DNA of 64,000 bases from Loripinus fragilis (lineage: Eukaryota > Mollusca > Bivalvia > Lucinida > Lucinidae). A program made the position numbers and the translations under genes. The DNA lies in assembly GCA_964019695.1 (NCBI GenBank), contig OZ026530.1, forward strand, positions 38,488,835 to 38,552,834. Reading direction: 5' to 3'. Below are positions 55,601 to 61,600 of this stretch, piece after piece. Position 1 is the first letter of the stretch, and every line of letters starts with the position of its first letter. The notes beneath the pieces are model-generated. The model was not told the DNA's origin. It ran no database searches and saw only the letters and a program-made list of their open reading frames with translations.

Positions 55601-58600
55601 CTACACAAAATACAATTAAGCTACAGAGCAACCTTCTCAGGAATAGCGTTATCAGCCATTGTCTTGTTTCATCATGGTGAGTTAATTTGATTAGTTTGTT
55701 TCTCTGTGATGAAACAGTAGCAAACTTAAGAAGCCTTCATGCGAGCTAATCAATGTTTGTGATTTTACAACAACACAATCTAGGGCGAAGATCTGTTACC
55801 AGTGTAAAATGCATTAACGCACCCCAATGGCTTAGACTGAAGTTTGTTCTCAGGCAGTGGCTCTGTTGGTGTTTTATCATTGTTTATTGTTGCTCCTAAT
55901 GTTTGTTAGGGCGCTATGTTTGGTCCTTGTTTTGTTATTAAGTAATTTGTGTCGTTCTCGTTTTGTAATATCCTGATAAGAAAGAGAGAGTTGACTGCTT
56001 TACTTTTCTGGTCTATCTGATGTATTGTGACTGCTTAAGTGTTAAATGGCTTTTTCTCATGGTGCTGTGGGTTGGTCTGCCATGTCTGATTTTGGTATCT
56101 TCTGATCATGCCTTTTTAGCAACCTTAAAATGTTTTGAAAAATCTCTTTTGAAAATGGAAATAACCTTTATAATTTGAATCCTGCAAACCTGATTACATT
56201 GTGTATTTTCATGCAAGTGTATGGAAAGTGATTCAGCTATCACGTCCCCTAGCACTGGCTTAAGTGGTGTTTTACTTTCTGATAAGGGCCCCGCCAACGC
56301 GTTGGGGTGCTCTATTGTTTTTGGCTTGTCCATCCGTCTAGCCAGCCTGTCTGTCTGTCACTCACCTTTTCTGGACAGTTTAACTTATGTCATTTATCAC
56401 CCTATTTCTTCCAAATTTCATACATGGTTTATGTTTGACAAAAACTAACCAAATTGGCCCACAAAATGACTGCTGCCTGTCAGTTTGCACTTGCTGACAC
56501 CCTATTTCATTTATTCATTACCCAATATCTTCCAAATGTCATATCTGAATGAGATCCATCAAACTTTTGCCCAATATGGGTTATGTCTGATAATCGTGCA
56601 ACTTTTACGTTTGTGCTTGTGGGCACTCTTACTTAATCATTTATCACTCAATTTTTTCCAAACTTCATAATTGTATGGCATTGAGCTACTTTTGTCAAAC
56701 TCTCGTCCAAGACTATATATACGGGATTTGTCTGATGAACGATTAACAAGATGACCACCAAATGGCAACTGCTTTTGGGTTTGCACTTTTGGACACTCCA
56801 ACTAAATCATTTATCACTCGATTTCTACCTAACTCATACATGGATTACCTTAATCAAGCTATAACTACAGTTCGGTTTTGTCCAACGAACGATAATAAAG
56901 ATAGTCGACAAAATGCCCAATACCTATTGTTTTACACAATTTGGAACTCAAAGTTTGTCATTTATTACCCGATTTCTTCCACATGTTTTATTTAAATTAC
57001 TTTCTTCAATCCCTCCACCATTATTGAATTTAGCTTTGTCTGATGGTCGATAAACAAGGTGACCACCAACATGGCTACCCCCTTTTCCACTGCCTTGTAT
57101 TGTACGGGGCCCTTTTTCGAGTATGACTGTTCTAGTTTATTTTCAAAGCTAGTGTATACTCATTATAGACATGTCTTAACGAAGCCCTGTTGCAAAATCC
57201 CTGATTTTCATACGAATATCAAAGACACAAACAAGCTGCGCATCCGAGCTGTCTGATAAGTCAGCCATTGGTTATTATAAATACTAGCCAAACTTGCTAT
57301 ATGCAACATTTTAATACACCAGCTGAACTCTGTAGTTGAGTAAGCCTGATTGAACCTCACCTGGCAGGTTTGTTTCCTCTCCAAGATTCCATTTTACTAT
57401 TTCTTTAAGGCGAGGAAGTTTAAAAATTACATTTGGCATTGAAACTGATATACCGTCATTCGACCCAAAGGCTGTGGTTCAAGACACATTGGAGAAGAAT
57501 AATTTTACTGATTTCAAAGTGGAAGATGCTGTGAAGATTAAAGGAGGTAAATATAATAGGATTTCATCTCAATTTTCTTTAATTTATTGACGTTTAAGAA
57601 CAATAGATCATATGTTAAGATATACAATCAGACATTTTGCACTGTAGAAGGTATGAAATCCAAAGCTAGTATGTAAAAATAAATAGTTGCGTTGTGATGC
57701 TTTTCATTCAAATATGTCAAGTTAGTGAATCCAGTGGGGTCATGCATCTTTTCTGATAAACCAATCGTGCTATAAAGAGGATAATAACATAGAGTGCTCA
57801 TGTCTTTATATTTTTTTAACGAATTGGGGAAAAGTGATAAAGATGCGAGGCTTGCCGAGCTTTTTATCCCTTTTTGCAACGAGTTTAATAATTCAATGAT
57901 ACAGGAGTACACATGTTAGATTATACGTATCATATGACGTTTAAATTATTTTGCGTTTTGGTGTGAAAATACCAAGACTTTGCCAAATATCCGCGACCTT
58001 GTTATGACCGTCATTTCATAACGTGAATAAATGAGTAAACCGCTAGTGGTTGATACATTATAATACATGACGTTATCTCACTCCCAGACGAGACGTCATA
58101 TGATAATTTGTACTGTCAAACGCTAAGAAAATAGATTAGTATATGCCACATGACATCACGCCTGGTATTGATATAATGCCAAGTATCACAATTCATACAC
58201 CACTAAACGCTTACATATTTAGAAACTTACTTACATATGATGACGACCGACGCAACGTTTTCTATGATATAGCAAAATATGATTCAACTTAATATGCCAA
58301 CATTTATATATCCACCGCGAGTCTTTAAATGAACATCATTTATATCTTCATCAACAGATCGATGTAAGCAACGCCCCCATGCACGCAATTTGGGCGGACC
58401 AGCGTTATTGCCATCAAATACCGTTGCTTGTTTCATGAAGTTTGAGTGACTTCGAACACGTAACGCCATGACGCAAAGCGCGGAAATTTGGCGTTTCGGC
58501 TTTTCTGAAAAAATGTTAGACTCAGCTGTTATCTCTATACGTCACACATTCAATAAATTCAAAAATGTATGAGCATTCAAGCAAGATCCTCTCTATTTAT

Positions 58601-61600
58601 TTCTTTGGCGACACATTAAGCAGAACCATGACCGCAATTATATATATGTTACTAGATGTGTAACTCACTAGTCGTAGAGTTAAGAATTAGATCAGCCCTA
58701 GCAGTGAATTGTTGATTACTAATTCACTGTTTTGAGACCAGCTGTAAAGAAAATCAAATCACGAGCGCGCAGCGCGAGTGATTAATCTTCGTACAACTGA
58801 CTGACAAACAGTGAATTATTACACAACAATTCGCGCACTAGAGCTTATCTTTTTCGATTCAAATAGTCAATAAACGATGAAAACACATTTGAAGTCTTCA
58901 GCTTCTTCCGACTTTCCGCCTTTGCACTGAATAATTCCCAACAATAATTGGACTGTGTCGCAAACGTTTAAATGTGCATGTATTTGTAACGTCTTTCAAG
59001 CGTAAAAATTACGTAACATCGTCTAACACCATGACTGACGTCATTTTGCATGAATGAATGCATGAATGAAAGAAGAATTAGAAGATACATCTTTCAAAAA
59101 ATGGTTCTTTTTATAAACTGTTTGAATGCTCGAACTTATCACTGACGTTCGGTTAAACAAATTACGTCGTAAAAGCTGATGACGGCAAACTTAATACCAA
59201 GCAGTGTCATTTAAATTGAGATACTGTATACAGTATGCAGTTTTAATGCAAAATAGAAAATTTTGCCTAATGCCCTCAAATTCGGTCTCAACATGTTCCA
59301 CTCTTCCTACCTATGAAAACGGTTACCCACAATTGATGTTTCTATCCGTAAACAACGAAGTTATTGAGAGTTGAAAGTTGCCAAATCATTGCTAATGTCT
59401 GCCATTACTATTGAACGTCTCCTGACGTGAACGAACCGTACACGCATCGGAGTTGCGCATCATACGAATGACTGATATTTTAGAATATCACCGGCTGCTA
59501 TGGTAAGCTAGTGACAGTATTCGCCGTCGATATAGCAGCTTTTTTTCGATATGCAGTACTTAGTGTGGGAAGACAGAGAGCTGGCCCTGAGGTTATAAAA
59601 CTTTTACATGCTCAACTAAGCTGACATGACCATAGCTGTTGACTGGGATATTAAGCATCCAACCAACCATCAAATCGACGCATATTCCTATTGTCCTTTA
59701 TTAAAAGAAATTTTATGAATCTTAAGATCAAACTAATTGTTTACTAAATCAAATAAAATGTTTTCTTGCACACTGGATAAGGATATGGGAGACTTTACCA
59801 TAGGATAGATAACCTTATCTTACTCATGCTATCTTAACCAGGACGTCAAGTAGCGTCATAATGGGAAATTTCATCTTAGTGTATTCAGAGACCTCTGAAA
59901 GCTTATTTTAAAATAAATAAATAAAACAGTGGTGAGAAAGAAGATTAATCCATTATTCGAATGAGGGTAGAATAGAAAATTCTGTCCCTGGGGATCACAG
60001 TTTGTCATCACTCGCCAAGCCTCGTGATGCAAAACGGCGATCATCAGGATGGCATTTTTCTATCTTAACCTCAAACTCATGATAGATTCTTATATTATAA
60101 CACATCCAAATCAGCACACGATATTGAACATTCGTGCCACACCTCCATTGAGCAGTATATGTTTTTCATTCTCAATTCACCGTGTCCACTGTATATGCAT
60201 GTAACAAGTGCTATCGTGTGCCAAGAACTGGTCCACTTTATCATGATAGTAACCACTCATGCAGCTTCTGCGCAATAGTATAGTCTAGCCAATAAAAAAT
60301 CATGTTAGATATGTCATATGCATTAATTGTATTTCGTTTCAGTTGTTTGTGATGTTGGATATGAAAGGGACAATACCAATCAGACTTGTCGCGAATGTTC
60401 TCCTGGTAGTTTTTCAAACACAGCTTTCGGTTTTCCGTGTATAAGTTGTGATCCTGGGAATTACCAAGACGAAGAAGGTCAAACTGAGTGCAAGGCATGC
60501 CCCGCAGGCTACTTTGAAAAGGATAATGGAAGCATTAAATGTAAACCCTGTGCCGTTGGACATTTCTCAACTGAAAAGTCAATAAACTGTACCAAATGTG
60601 AGCCTGGTAGTTACTCAACCGAAGGATCAGCTTCGTGTTCCCTATGTGATGATGGATCTGTGCCTAACGATAACCAGTCTGGCTGTGAGCAATGCTCGGC
60701 TGGTACATTTGCAACCAGTGGAGATGACGAATGTCAATCATGTGAACCTGGTAGTTACTCAACCGAAGGATCAGCTTCGTGTACCCTATGTGATGATGGA
60801 TCTGTGCCTAACGATAACCAGTCTGGCTGTGAGCAATGCTCGGCTGGTACATTTGCAACCAGTGGAGATGACGAATGTCAATCATGTGAACCTGGTAGTT
60901 ACTCAACCGAAGGATCAGCTTCGTGTACCCTATGTGATGATGGATCTGTCCCTAACGATAACCAGTCTGGCTGTGAGCAATGCTCGGCTGGTACATTTGC
61001 AACCAGTGGAGATGACGAATGTCAATCATGTGAACCTGGTAGTTACTCAACCGAAGGATCAGCTTCGTGTTCCCTATGTGATGATGGATCTGTGCCTAAC
61101 GATAACCAGTCTGGCTGTGAGCAATGCTCGGCTGGTACATTTGCAACCAGTGGAGATGACGAATGTCAATCATGTGAACCTGGTAGTTACTCAACCGAAG
61201 GATCAGCTTCGTGTACCCTATGTGATGATGGATCTGTCCCTAACGATAACCAGTCTGGCTGTGAGCAATGCTCGGCTGGTACATTTGCAACCAGTGGAGA
61301 TGACGAATGTCAATCATGTGAACCTGGTAGTTACTCAACGGAAGGATCAGCTTCGTGTTCCCTATGTGATGATGGATCTGTGCCTAACGATAACCAGTCT
61401 GGCTGTGAGCAATGCTCGGCTGGTACATTTGCAACCAGTGGAGATAACGAATGTCAATCATGTGAACCTGGTAGTTACTCAACCGAAGGATCAGCTTCGT
61501 GTTCCCTATGTGATGATGGATCTGTGCCTAACGATAACCAGTCTGGCTGTGAGCAATGCTCGGCTGGTACATTTGCAACCAGTGGAGATAACGAATGTCA

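Larger units (their letters stand above)
50724..57409. other. Intron (6.7 kb)
   Basis: Besides a retroposon (50830-51893), F2 copy 2, a SINE, a short perfect hairpin, a diverged tandem region and a repeat touching the next exon, it has AT-rich sequence without recognisable content at 51,900-53,690 and 55,370-56,280. Confidence 0.55.
57547..60342. other. Intron before the cysteine-repeat exon
   Basis: It contains F1 copy 5, a short F1 piece (about 58515-58595), a long foldback (58700-58843) and F3 copy 4. Nothing else was recognised in 58,850-59,750. Confidence 0.55.

Noticed and set aside
57362..57409. Alternative acceptor GGCAG for the 137-nt exon
   Set aside because: The TTCTTTAAG acceptor at 57409 has the better pyrimidine tract, preserves the phase from the previous exon and makes a Trp codon.
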